The translations under genes were made by a program, and so were the position numbers. Below, in pieces: positions 33,152 to 43,400 of a stretch of DNA of 64,000 nucleotides (position 1 is its first letter; each line of letters begins with the position of its first letter). Source of the DNA: Endozoicomonas sp965261315 (lineage in GTDB: Bacteria; Pseudomonadota; Gammaproteobacteria; Pseudomonadales; Endozoicomonadaceae). Below the pieces are notes generated by a model, which was not told where the DNA came from, did no database searches, and was given only the letters and a program-made list of their open reading frames with translations. The stretch spans positions 83,363 to 147,362 of the forward strand of contig CBDHDM010000038.1 of assembly GCA_965261315.1 (NCBI GenBank), given 5' to 3'.

Positions 33152-33722
33152 ATAAAATCCTTTTGATATGCAGATAGCTTAAAGTGGACATCAATTGCTG
33201 TTAATATTGCTATTAACCTGACTGAAATTGGCAAATTTATTTTTTGAAAAGTAAACATACATTAGGGGGGAGATTAATTGACTAACTATTTAGTTAGCAA
33301 TATTAACAATGGCTTTATACCTGGATCACTGGTCAGATCAGGGGAACTTCAGGTTTAGTATTCCAGGTGGTGCAAATGGGCAGGCGGATGTAACGAAATT
33401 GCGCATAATCCTGAGTCTCTGGGCGAGTATGTCAAGGATTACAATGCCTTGATTGTTGTGAAAGTTCAGGCCTCAAGGGCGATGTTACGTCCTCCATTTC
33501 ACTGTTCGTCTACCTAAAGGAGAGTCTGACAATCCGCCCACCCATCATGCCAGGAGGCTGACCATTATCGGTCAGGATGACACCCGCTTCCTGCAGAAGG
33601 CATCAGGCTCTTATCTCGTTCCCACGGTCTTCCGTAGGAATGCATACTGTACTTTCAGCTCTGAGTGTGCGGTTGGCTCTGCATTCCCACGCAGAGCATG
33701 GGAACGAGATGAAGTCACTTAT
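33152..33722. other. Intergenic region with palindromic repeats upstream of degS 3' end
   Basis: 571 bases without a recognisable gene; only short open frames. AT-rich near 33240. At 33612-33711 an inverted pair of REP-like units occurs (listed separately). Confidence 0.5.
33612..33711. repeat. REP-like inverted pair (GTTCCCA motif)
   Basis: ATCTCGTTCCCA ... GAATGCA on the left and TGCATTCCC ... GGGAACGAGAT on the right form a ~100-base inverted arrangement. The right unit is itself palindromic (CCCACGCAGAGCATGGG). Same motif as at 24142. Located just past the degS stop codon. Confidence 0.65.
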
Positions 33723-34832
33723 TCAGTTAACGATTTTTGGTCGTGTTGTTGCCTGAGCCGTCAGTTCAATCTCTTTCCCATCCCTGAGAACCTGCATGGT
33801 CATCTTCTGTCCGGGAGGAATGCGAGCCACCATATTCATTACCTTGCGTCCATCGCGGGTGCTCTGACCATTAATAGCGGTCAGAATATCACCTCTCATC
33901 AGGCCCGCTTTGTCTGCAGGGCCGCCTTCATAGACGCCGGAAATAAGAATTCCTATTTTGGTATTTACGCCATAGGCTTCCGCCAGAGATGAGCTGAGTG
34001 GCTGAGATTCAATACCCAGCCAGCCTCGAATCACTCGACCGTATTTAATGACAGAATCCATCACGAACCGAGCCATGTTGGAGGGGATGACAAAGCCAAC
34101 ACCTTCACTTCCCCCGCCACGGGAAAACAGCAGGGTACTGATCCCTATGAGGTCGCCATAAGCGTTGACCAGTGCACCTCCTGAGTTACCAATATTGATG
34201 GCAGCATCAGTTTGAATAAAGTCCTCGTAGGTATTCAGTTGCAGGTCATTACGACCGGTGGCGCTGATAATTCCCATGGTTACGGTTTGCCCAAGCCCGA
34301 AAGGATTACCAATGGCCAGCACTACATCCCCGATTTCAGCACTTCCCGAATCGACCAGGTCCAGGTAAGGCAGATCCTTCAGGTCGATTTTAAGCACGGC
34401 AAGGTCACTTTCCGGGTCGGTTCCAATCATGCTGGCTTTTACTTCCCTGCCGTCACGGAGAGTGATCATCAGTCGAGCGGCATCCTGAATGACATGGTGG
34501 TTGGTCAGGATATAACCTTCAGGATCTACGATAACACCAGAGCCTTCCGGGGTAATACGGGCGCTGGTTCTCTGGGGGAGAGGGAGGTTGCTGTCACTAC
34601 GCTGTGACAGACTGCTGGTAGAAATACTGACGACCGCAGGCGCCGCTTTTTTTACGGCATCGCTGTAAGAAGCCTGCCCCGACAGGTTGAACAGTCTGGC
34701 GGACTGTTCAATAAGGCGGTTTCGAGATTTTTCAGAAATACCGCCAAACTCTGGTTTGATTAAGAGAACGGTGAAAGCAGCCAGAAGGCCAATGATAATG
34801 GGTAAGCCAACCGACTTAAGCAGTTTTTTCAT
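33723..34832 (-). CDS. degS: DegS, inner-membrane serine protease (sigma-E pathway)
   Basis: HtrA-family protease that senses misfolded outer-membrane proteins through its PDZ domain and starts RseA cleavage, releasing sigma-E. It has 369 residues: one N-terminal membrane anchor (residues ~9-25), a trypsin-like domain with the full catalytic triad (His113 in LTNHHVIQDA, Asp143 in ESDLAVLKID, Ser217 in NIGNSGGALV), and one C-terminal PDZ domain (RGWLGIE onward). In Pseudomonas the homolog (AlgW) follows hisC and precedes a Nif3-type gene, as seen here. Its 3' end is duplicated at 31003-31340. Confidence 0.95.
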   Translation of the reverse strand: MKKLLKSVGLPIIIGLLAAFTVLLIKPEFGGISEKSRNRLIEQSARLFNLSGQASYSDAVKKAAPAVVSISTSSLSQRSDSNLPLPQRTSARITPEGSGVIVDPEGYILTNHHVIQDAARLMITLRDGREVKASMIGTDPESDLAVLKIDLKDLPYLDLVDSGSAEIGDVVLAIGNPFGLGQTVTMGIISATGRNDLQLNTYEDFIQTDAAINIGNSGGALVNAYGDLIGISTLLFSRGGGSEGVGFVIPSNMARFVMDSVIKYGRVIRGWLGIESQPLSSSLAEAYGVNTKIGILISGVYEGGPADKAGLMRGDILTAINGQSTRDGRKVMNMVARIPPGQKMTMQVLRDGKEIELTAQATTRPKIVN

Positions 34833-34937
34833 TCGGAGCCCATGGGGATTGCGGTTATGTGATTATAATGACATCAACCGTATCGTAAAAAAAAGTATGA
34901 TTCTTAATATACAGCTATGTATGGATGGAGAGAACCA

Positions 34938-35726
34938 ATGGCGCTTGCATTACAAGAAATGGCATTAAAAGAAATGGTGGCATTGCTGGACCAGGAGCTG
35001 CAACCCGGGCTTTTTAAAGACTACTGCCCTAATGGCGTACAGGTTGATGCTTCTGATACCTCGGGTGCTTCCATAAAAAAAATTGTAACAGGTGTGACGG
35101 CCTGCCAGGCGCTGATCGATAAGGCGGTTGAACTTCAGGCTGATGCAATCCTGGTTCATCATGGTTACTTCTGGCGTGGTGAAGATGCAGTAATCACCGG
35201 TATCAAGCGTAAGCGAATTGAAACACTACTGGCGAATAATATCAGTCTGGTGGCTTATCATTTACCACTGGATGCCCACCCTGTATTTGGTAATAACGCT
35301 GAGCTCGCCCGTTTGATGGGCTGGGATACAGTAGGGGGAATGGAGCCGGGAGCCAAGTTACCCGTTGGCAACTGGGGGACAACGGGGAAGAAAATGTCCC
35401 TGGAAGATTTAAGTCTGGATATTACCAGTAAGCTGGGACGGGAGCCTCTGGTGATTTCCGGCGGTGATCATCCGGTTAAAACCATTGCCTGGTGCACTGG
35501 GGCGGCTCAGAGCATGATTGATAAAGCGTTGAGCCTGGGGGTTGATGCTTTTGTCAGTGGCGAAATTTCGGAGTCTACAGTGCATTTTGCCCGGGAAAAT
35601 GGCATTCATTATATCAGTGCCGGTCATCATGCGACTGAGCGTTACGGGGTTCAGGCGCTGGCGCGCTGGCTACATGATGAGACCGGGATTGAGCATGAGT
35701 TTGTAGATATTGACTCTCCGGTTTGA
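34938..35726 (+). CDS. Nif3-family metal-binding protein (YbgI-like)
   Basis: Member of the NIF3/YbgI family (dinuclear metal site, toroid hexamers; annotated in places as GTP cyclohydrolase 1 type 2, but its role is unsettled). Metal-binding motifs are intact: ILVHHGYFWRGED, YHLPLDAHPVFGNN, and the C-terminal SAGHHATERYGVQAL. I chose the ATG at 34938, which has GGAGAG about 7 bases upstream; an in-frame ATG at 34917 is also open. It is divergent from degS, with about 105 bases between them. Confidence 0.92.
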   Translation: MALALQEMALKEMVALLDQELQPGLFKDYCPNGVQVDASDTSGASIKKIVTGVTACQALIDKAVELQADAILVHHGYFWRGEDAVITGIKRKRIETLLANNISLVAYHLPLDAHPVFGNNAELARLMGWDTVGGMEPGAKLPVGNWGTTGKKMSLEDLSLDITSKLGREPLVISGGDHPVKTIAWCTGAAQSMIDKALSLGVDAFVSGEISESTVHFARENGIHYISAGHHATERYGVQALARWLHDETGIEHEFVDIDSPV

Positions 35727-36036
35727 TTTTTTATTGAACACTTTTTTTAAAAAAGCGGCCTCTATAAAACCTGACTTATTGGTTTTGTGTCGTACTGTTA
35801 GAAAAAACCGGCCGCTTGTTCTTCTTTGATTCGCGTTGAAAGGCAGATTTACTAATTATTTAAATGTCACATAAATTGTTGCTCTAAATCAATCTGTATA
35901 AAAAATAACTCTCGTACACTTGCTCCCACTTTTTCCTCTGCCTCTCTGCCTCTCTGCTACTGCGGGTTCCTCACGGCGGCGAGGCGGTTTTGTCTTGTTG
36001 TTTGGAACAGCGCTTTTCCGCTGTTTGGGAGTAATT
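35727..36036. other. Intergenic region upstream of the DcuB-like gene
   Basis: 310 bases. GCGGCC ... GGCCGC inverted arms (about 35753 and 35809) enclose a long loop and may be a weak terminator for the Nif3 gene. Further down lie a candidate FNR site and a pyrimidine-rich CCTCTCTGCCTCTCTGC tract just before the GGGAG ribosome site. No gene seen. Confidence 0.45.
35879..35892. promoter_or_regulatory. Candidate FNR/Anr box
   Basis: TTGCT-CTAA-ATCAA matches the FNR consensus TTGAT-N4-ATCAA at 9 of 10 positions. TACACT at 35916-35921 could be a -10, which would put the box near -41, the usual class II position. Dcu carriers are typically FNR-activated. Not tested. Confidence 0.45.
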
Positions 36037-37353
36037 ATGATCTGGCTGCAGTTAGCCGTTGTGATTCTGTGCATCCTGGTTGGTGCACGTATCGGGGGGA
36101 TCGGTCTTGGTTTAATGGGTGGAGTTGGTCTGGCCATTCTTTCCTTTGTTTTCGGTATTCAACCTACCTCACCGCCGGTTGACGTAATGCTGATGATTCT
36201 GGCGGTTGTTTCGGCGGCTGCCTGTATGCAGGCGGCTGGCGGTATGGATTACCTGGTGCAAGTGGCTGAGCGGATTCTCAGAAAGAATCCAAAGCGCATT
36301 ACTTTTATTGCACCTGCAGTGACTTATTTTTTCACCATGTTTGCCGGAACTGGCCATGTTGCATACTCAGTACTGCCAGTGATTGCAGAAGTTGCCCGTC
36401 GTACCGGTGTTCGCCCTGAACGCCCAATGTCGATGGCGGTGATTGCCTCTCAGGTGGGTATTGTTGCCAGTCCTATTGCTGCTGCCACCGTTGCCATGCT
36501 GACGATTATGTCCACAAAGTATGACATTACCCTGGGACAGATTCTGGGCACAACGATTCCTGCTACGATGGTCGGTTTGTTCCTGGCGGCTCTGGTTACC
36601 AATAAACTGGGGAAAGAGTTGAAGGATGATCCGGAGTTCCAGCGTCGCATGGAAGACCCGGAGTTTCGTCGTAAGATGGAAGAAACCACCACCGTTTCTA
36701 TTGCTGAACTGAAGCCGGGTGCGAAAGTTTCTGTTCTGCTGTTCCTGTTGGGTGCCATTATGGTTGTTCTGATGGGCGCTATTCCGTCTTTGCGTCCTCA
36801 GTTTAATGGCTCTGCCATGTCCATGGCGCACACCATTGAAATTATCATGCTGGCAGTTTCTGCACTGATTGTCTGGCTGGGTAAGGCCGATGTGGGTGAA
36901 GCAAGCCGCGGTGACGTATTCCTTGCGGGTATGCGGGCGATTATCGCTATCTTTGGTATTGCCTGGCTGGGCGACAGCTTTTTCGGCGCTCACGACGCTC
37001 TGCTGAAGGGTAGCATCTCTGATCTGGTTCAGACGGCTCCATGGGCATTTGCCATTGCACTGTTTATTCTGTCAGTAATGGTCAACAGTCAGGGCGCGAC
37101 GACTTCTACCCTGATGCCTCTGGGTGTTGCACTGGGCCTGCCGGTTGCATCTCTGGTCGCTATGTTCCCTGCGGTCAACGGTTACTTCTTTGTGCCTAAT
37201 TACGGCCCCATCATTGCTGCGATTGACTTTGACAGCACAGGCACGACTCGTATTGGGAAGTATGTATTTAACCACAGCTTTATGCTGCCGGGTCTGATGT
37301 CGATTGTGTTCTCTGTGATTGCCGGCTTTGTGTTTAGCAATATTCTGCTGTAA
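36037..37353 (+). CDS. dcuB: DcuB-like anaerobic C4-dicarboxylate transporter
   Basis: Inner-membrane antiporter of the Dcu family, exchanging fumarate, malate or aspartate for succinate during anaerobic growth. It has 438 residues and about ten or more membrane segments. Sequence blocks are closer to DcuB than to DcuA: PPVDVMLMILAVVSAAA, GTGHVAYSVLPVIAEVA, RPERPMSMAVIASQVGIVAS, and GTTRIGKYVFNHSF. The ATG at 36037 (GGGAG upstream) was chosen over an in-frame ATG at 35920, whose extra 39 residues do not look like the family. The longer frame is an artefact of the pyrimidine-rich leader. Confidence 0.88.
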   Translation: MIWLQLAVVILCILVGARIGGIGLGLMGGVGLAILSFVFGIQPTSPPVDVMLMILAVVSAAACMQAAGGMDYLVQVAERILRKNPKRITFIAPAVTYFFTMFAGTGHVAYSVLPVIAEVARRTGVRPERPMSMAVIASQVGIVASPIAAATVAMLTIMSTKYDITLGQILGTTIPATMVGLFLAALVTNKLGKELKDDPEFQRRMEDPEFRRKMEETTTVSIAELKPGAKVSVLLFLLGAIMVVLMGAIPSLRPQFNGSAMSMAHTIEIIMLAVSALIVWLGKADVGEASRGDVFLAGMRAIIAIFGIAWLGDSFFGAHDALLKGSISDLVQTAPWAFAIALFILSVMVNSQGATTSTLMPLGVALGLPVASLVAMFPAVNGYFFVPNYGPIIAAIDFDSTGTTRIGKYVFNHSFMLPGLMSIVFSVIAGFVFSNILL

Positions 37354-37370
37354 TAGTTGGAACCGTTTAA

Positions 37371-37406
37371 AAAAGCTTCTCTTTTTCAAGAGGAGCTTTT
37401 TCTTTT
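37371..37406. terminator. Bidirectional terminator between dcuB and the lipase-domain gene
   Basis: Stem AAAAGCTTCTCTT / AAGAGGAGCTTTT (37371-37383 with 37388-37400), with a T-rich tail on the plus strand and an A-run before it that serves as the T tail on the minus strand. It can end both converging transcripts. Confidence 0.75.
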
Positions 37407-37459
37407 AGGCTGAGCACATATAATCAGGCAGATGATCTGTAGTGAATTCTGGTCGACAC

Positions 37460-40400
37460 CTACGACACCCTGCCACGCTCAACTTCAGAAACGTTAATCG
37501 ATTTTGTTGTTGCACAATTATTATGCAGACCTATTTCGAATACGGTCTCAATTCTCATTCTTCTGGTAGTACCGGGAATAATATTCAATTCTTTATCGTG
37601 TAGCTCAATATTCCATTCAAAGACCTTTTTAAGAAGCATAGATTTTTTGTCTTTAGAAACGGAAAACTCGGCATGACTCCATCGGCTCTGACCTTTTTCC
37701 TTTACCAATGGGGCGGGGATTAAATCTTCAGGAATATGCGGAGCCAGCGGCAAATAGGGTTTTACCTCTTTGGAAAGGTCCGATTGTACCGTCTTCGATA
37801 CAGCCATGGACAGGGCGTAGGCTCCCTGATGGCTGTGTGCAAGCATGATATTTACCAAATGATTTGCTCTTTCTTTGTCCTCGATACCTGCTTCCTGAAG
37901 CACATCATAGAAAGAATCAGTCAATTGCTTCAGGACGACCTCTGCGGCATGCCTCTTTTTGCTATCATCGGGTACTTTGTTACCAGCTTTTGTAGGGACT
38001 GATAACTGCAACCACTCTTTACAGAAGCTATTAGGGTGATCGAAAGTCAATACAGTATCACCTGATTTTCGTACATTACATGCGAAGCCTGGCCTCTCGA
38101 TATCTAAAATCATTTGGTGATTATTGAGTTCTCTTGTCTGCGGAGTCGTCAGACTTCTTATCTCCTCCTGCAGATATATTTGATACATAGGGTCATCTAT
38201 AACATTCAGATGTTCTTCTGTATAAGCAAGTTTTTGAACACCAAAAACCTGAGATATCATCTCTTCATCCATCCTGAATAATTGGTGTGCAACCTCATGG
38301 CGACCATTTGAACATAGTTGATGTATGATCTCTTTTTCAATGATTGTTTGAATCGCTTTTCTCAGGGTATTAAACCTTTCTTCTTTCACCTGTTGCCATT
38401 TAATTCCCTGCTTGTCATTGGATTTTCTTCTTGAGTTTTCTTTTGCATACTCTCTGGATTTTTTTCTTAGCATGGGACCTGCTTCAGAAACAACTGACTC
38501 TGAGAGATTTTTAACCTTTTTCAACTCTGTACCTGTATCTTTGTATTTGTTCAGGTATTTTTTTACCCCGGCAGCTACATCATCTTGAAGTTTCTTGCTG
38601 AGTTGAGAGTAGCAATCATCCAGAAAGTCTTTCTGACTCTTCATACCAGAAGATTCTTTCGATTTTAGGTTACTATATTGATTTTCAAAATTCGAAAGTT
38701 CTTGCTGAATGTTTACCAGTCGCTTGGTTAGATCATTGTACCCTTCACTATCAGGGGTCTTATCTTGTAGGTTAAGAGATAGTTCTTGCTGCTTATCTTT
38801 GAGCTGTTTTATATTTCTTCTAATGTCTTCAAGCGAAATGATCTGTGTGTTCAGGCAAACCTCAAATACAAATGCTTTCTGTTCTGGTCTCATCAGACCA
38901 ATCGCCAGCATAGCTCCTACCTGGCCATTTACCAAGTCTGGGCTTGCACTTTCCCAGGCTTGCTGAGTTTGCCACAAGAACTCTGTACACTTGGCTAATT
39001 GTACTTTCTTACTGTCTTTGCTGTCTGAGGCTTCTTCAGCACCTGTTTTGACAATGAGATATCGGGCACCGAGCTCAACAAGCTGAGAGTACATTTTATT
39101 TCTTACGGCATCTGCAGGTGGTGCCTGCAGCGAGAAAGTCTTTACAGAAAAGAGCCCTTGAATAGCCGATATGTATCTCGACACATCAGTAATTAGTTCA
39201 TTTGCATTTGTTCTCAGCTTTCCTTGAACATATATCTCATCCAGAACTTTTTGAGCATCAGTATATAAACTGCTCATACAGGTAGCGGAAGGCATTTCTG
39301 CTGATGAGAGAGCCAGCTTGTCATCATCAGTAAGGGATAGGTGTTGCAACTCCATACTACCCTGATTTTTTACAAAGTTGAGTTTCTGCTCATCAGTTAA
39401 AGAATCAGGTTGTTTTGCTGGATCATTTTCATCTTCAGATAAAAGATGGTCATCAGAAGATAGATCAAAAGACATATCGGATGTACAACTGATGACGTCA
39501 TCAACTTCAGATCTAATATCTGTATCGGCATCATTCAAGCCTATATCATGAGCATCAGCGAGAGGAGTATTTCCCGATTGCAGGGCTGTACATACCGATG
39601 AAGTTGTTCCGTCTAATGGCCGATTATCGGGCACGACAACCTCTTGTTGTACTTCTGGGGTATCACTTTGTTGCGTTAAACTCAACTTTCCACGAATTCC
39701 TTCTTGAATTTTCTGTAGCTTCTTACACTGACGGTTTTGGCTGCCTGAACCAACGGCTTTACTGAGTATATTCTCAATGGTTTTCTGATCAAGGTTATAT
39801 TTTTCACAATCCTGATAACAGCTATCTGCATGCTTCTGTAGTGTACCTGCTCTTTTCAGGAGGGAACTCAACCTTTTCTGATCGTCTGTGGATAGCTCTT
39901 TCTTAAAAAGAAACTGATTGAAATCATGCTCTATTTGCCCAAATTCATTGTTGAAACAGGCAAGTTTATGAATTAATTGAAATGAGTATTTGAAAGCACC
40001 TTTGTTTGATTCACTTTCTTGGTCTAGGGTGTCAGAGTGATCATGCTGACAACGTGCTATGAAATTCCAGTAAGCTCGTTCACTTACAGGCCGGGTAGCG
40101 TCTCTGAATGCTTCACCTTTAAGAGAGTTATCAGTGACTTCAGCTTTGGCCAGAATCCCATAACGAAAGCGTTCCTTTGATTTTGCTTCTTCTTCTATAT
40201 CAGCATTAATATCTCTGATGACATTGTAAGGGTCACAGGCTCTGGCAAAAGATTGTTCATCATCCAGCATCCTGCGGATGAACTCTATTTTAATATTATT
40301 GTCTCTGTCATATGGCTTAATGTCCTTCCTTTTTGTTTCTTTATTACCGCACAGACCAAGTCGGTAGCAGATACTCCCATCATAAGCTCTCGTTATTTCA

Positions 40401-43400
40401 AGATTACTGTCTGGTCTTTTTCTTAACTGGTGAGGGATTATTTTCTGTAGCCGTGATTTTTTCTGCTTTCTGCCCCGTGGAAGCCATATTGTCGGAAGTG
40501 GAGAGTGTTCAACATCAGATGTCTGGTCGCTATCACTTTCGTTGGCGTAGCCCATTGTTTTGATAGGGGTAATATCTTCTAAATGAACTTCTGAACCTTC
40601 ATTATTGATGGAAGCTTCTTTGTTTTCAGTGCCAATGTTAGCTTCATTCTTTTGCTCTTCTTTAAGAGTTTCAGCTGTACTATGGGTGATCAGGGATACT
40701 GGATTACTGGCAGATATGTCGTCTGATTCTGCTCTGATAGATGTAAATGGGGTGGAGGCCTCGGGTTGTTCGGCGGTTGTGGTATCTTTTAAAACAGCTA
40801 CCTCAGTCATCGCTTCACTTGGGGTGAACCAATAGTTTGCTGCAGAGTGAATCGCCCACTGCGCCCCTTTGATCGGGTAGCTGCGAAGAATGCGGGATGT
40901 ATCACGAACGGAAAGGCGTATATCTTCCATGCCTTTATCCGTTGTGTTTTTCATCCATTTATACCAATAAATCGGTGCCAGATTAGCATCATCTGTGAAA
41001 AACTTTTTTGTATGCCTGTCTACTCTGCTTGCTTCATTCGAAGGGTAAATCTGCAGGATAGATACATCAGCTAACTCCTGTTCCAGACTGGACCCAACAT
41101 GGCAGTCTCCGGTGGCCTGAACGATATCACCTTCAACTTTTAGATGAAAAATTTCCGTTTTAATTCCTGTTTGTTCCTGCTGTCCATTAAGGCGGTTTAA
41201 TGCAGAAATAACTCGGTTATGCGTTATTTCAGGTACACCTGCAGAGCATTTGGTGAAGAGAACGATTTTCTGAATGTTTGCCAACAACGGGTTGGCAGTT
41301 CGTGTTTCATTAGCAATGGCGCTAATGTCCGGGTTGAGGAAATGACCAAAAAAGTTTTGAGCATCAGCGCCACCAAGACTATGCCCGGTCATTGTTAAGT
41401 TGACTGCCTGGCCTGGGTAATGTTTAAGAATGTTATGCAGTTGTCGGGTAATAGTCTTCGCAGCTTTTTCCATGGTGTCGAAACCAGCTCCAGATGGTTC
41501 CAAGTCACGTATGGCTGAGGCATCATATGGGTTTGTTCCCCTGAAAATAAGCTTTAAATCAACAGGTTTTTCTGTGTCGGGATTTTCAGGGTAGAGAATA
41601 TAGGCATTTAGACCAGGAGGAACTTCTTTGACTTTTTGTACGTTATGTCGTTGGTTACCATCAGAATGATCCGGTAGCTCTACCTGAGTCTTTCCATCAA
41701 GGTTATAGGCCAGTTTATGGGCCAAGTACTCCAGTAGTACAAGGGGTTTATTGATTGCGTCTTCTAGCTCTTGTTTAAAAGGTTTGAGCTCTTGTGTAAA
41801 AGGTCTGAGATCTTCCCAGTCGTCCATGTAAGAATCATCTATGGAGTCTGGTTCACTGACCTCTTGAGCATCTATTATGCAAAAGCTGCCAAGACTTGAA
41901 AAGTCACTGAGCTCTGGAAGATGATGTGCTATTTTTTCAGGGATAGTGCCTCCACTCAATCGCTCTTTCCTTTGAGTGGTGAGCTCCGGATCAGAGGCAT
42001 GTCCTCTGACTCTTTTATGCTTATCATCCAAGCCTGTTTTGTTCTTACTGACAGCTTGTTCATAAGACTCAGCAGCTTCTGTCACACGAATCCGCTGACT
42101 GGTTAAACAGGAATCTGACTCAGAATCTGAATCAACTGGGCTGGTGTCGCTGCTGATACTCTCGGTATCGGCCAGATAGCCATAGTTAAGTCCATCCAGA
42201 CTTAGAGCCCTTCGATCATGAGAGTGTGGTTTTTCTCCGATAAAGGGTGGCAGTGAATGGCTTTGCCCTGTTGCAGTATATACGCCTGATACTAAGTCTG
42301 ATTCAGGCAATGAGTAAGTATCATCATTAGTTGGCGTGTGGCTTTCTATCGCTTTTGCCGCTTTGCTTTCATATATATCAGCTTGTTCATCAGCCTGGGG
42401 CTGGTTTACAGGTACTGGATCAACAGTTTCAATAGTGACATTAAGGGTCTGTTCAAGCACCAATGTCGGTATCGGAGAGGCAACCACGATATCAGATGGG
42501 GCTGAGTGAGTTGTAGCCGGTTCTGTGACGTTGCCCTTTGGAGCTTTATACGTGTGACTGATATGAGTTTCTTCAACGGGCAATAACCGCTTTTCTATTG
42601 GGGTGGAAGTTCTCGCTGGATCTTCCTGTTTTGAGGATAAAGGAGACGATGATTCTGTTTTATCAAGAACGTTTGAAGCAGGAATTTGGTGCTCATCAGA
42701 ATGAATGCTAGTTGACTGGCTATTGTCGAATGCCTTCATTTCCGCAGAGTCAGACTTAATAGAAACATGGGGTGTCAGTTTATTGAGACTCTGTCGTCCG
42801 ACTACTCTGTCCGGAGTAACGATCATTGGTGATAAAGAAGAAGTATGAAGCAGCTCCCGTGATTTATCAGTTAGGCCGAACAGTTCTTCATTGTGTTGCA
42901 CTTCTGGAATGAGCGACATGCTTTCTGGTCGGCTTTTGCTCAGTATTTCTTCAAGATTGCCAAAACCCCCATGAATGATTACTTCTGCTTCAAGGGGCTG
43001 TAATTCTTCAATTGTTACTTGTTTGTCAGTGGCCATCATTGAATGACTGGAGACTGGTGACGCATCCTCAGGCAAGCCTTTGTATATCATACTTTGTTTG
43101 CTAACCGGGTACTCAGTGTTATCAGTTACTCTGACTGGCTCAAGTTTGCTTAATATTGGCTGAGAATGAGCCTTTTCCGGCTGCCTGGGTTGACTGTCGT
43201 ATGCAAAAAATTCAACTGAGGTTTCCGTTGAGGTCTCTGGTATAGAAGTGAATAAATCAGAGTCAGAAGTCGTTTCTAACAGGTGTTCAGTGGCATCAAT
43301 TTTCGTAATCTTGCCCGGTACATCAAGTGTACTGGCGCCTTCTAATGCAAACAGCTTTTCTAACTGCAGCGCTGACAACTGGTTTTTGTCGATAGTCAGG

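Noticed and set aside
34212..34607. Plus-strand frame inside degS
   Set aside because: Antisense shadow of the conserved protease domain, with no ribosome site or homology.
35920..36036. N-terminal extension of the DcuB-like protein to an ATG at 35920
   Set aside because: The extra 39 residues come from a pyrimidine-rich leader, do not resemble the family, and a good ribosome site precedes the ATG at 36037.
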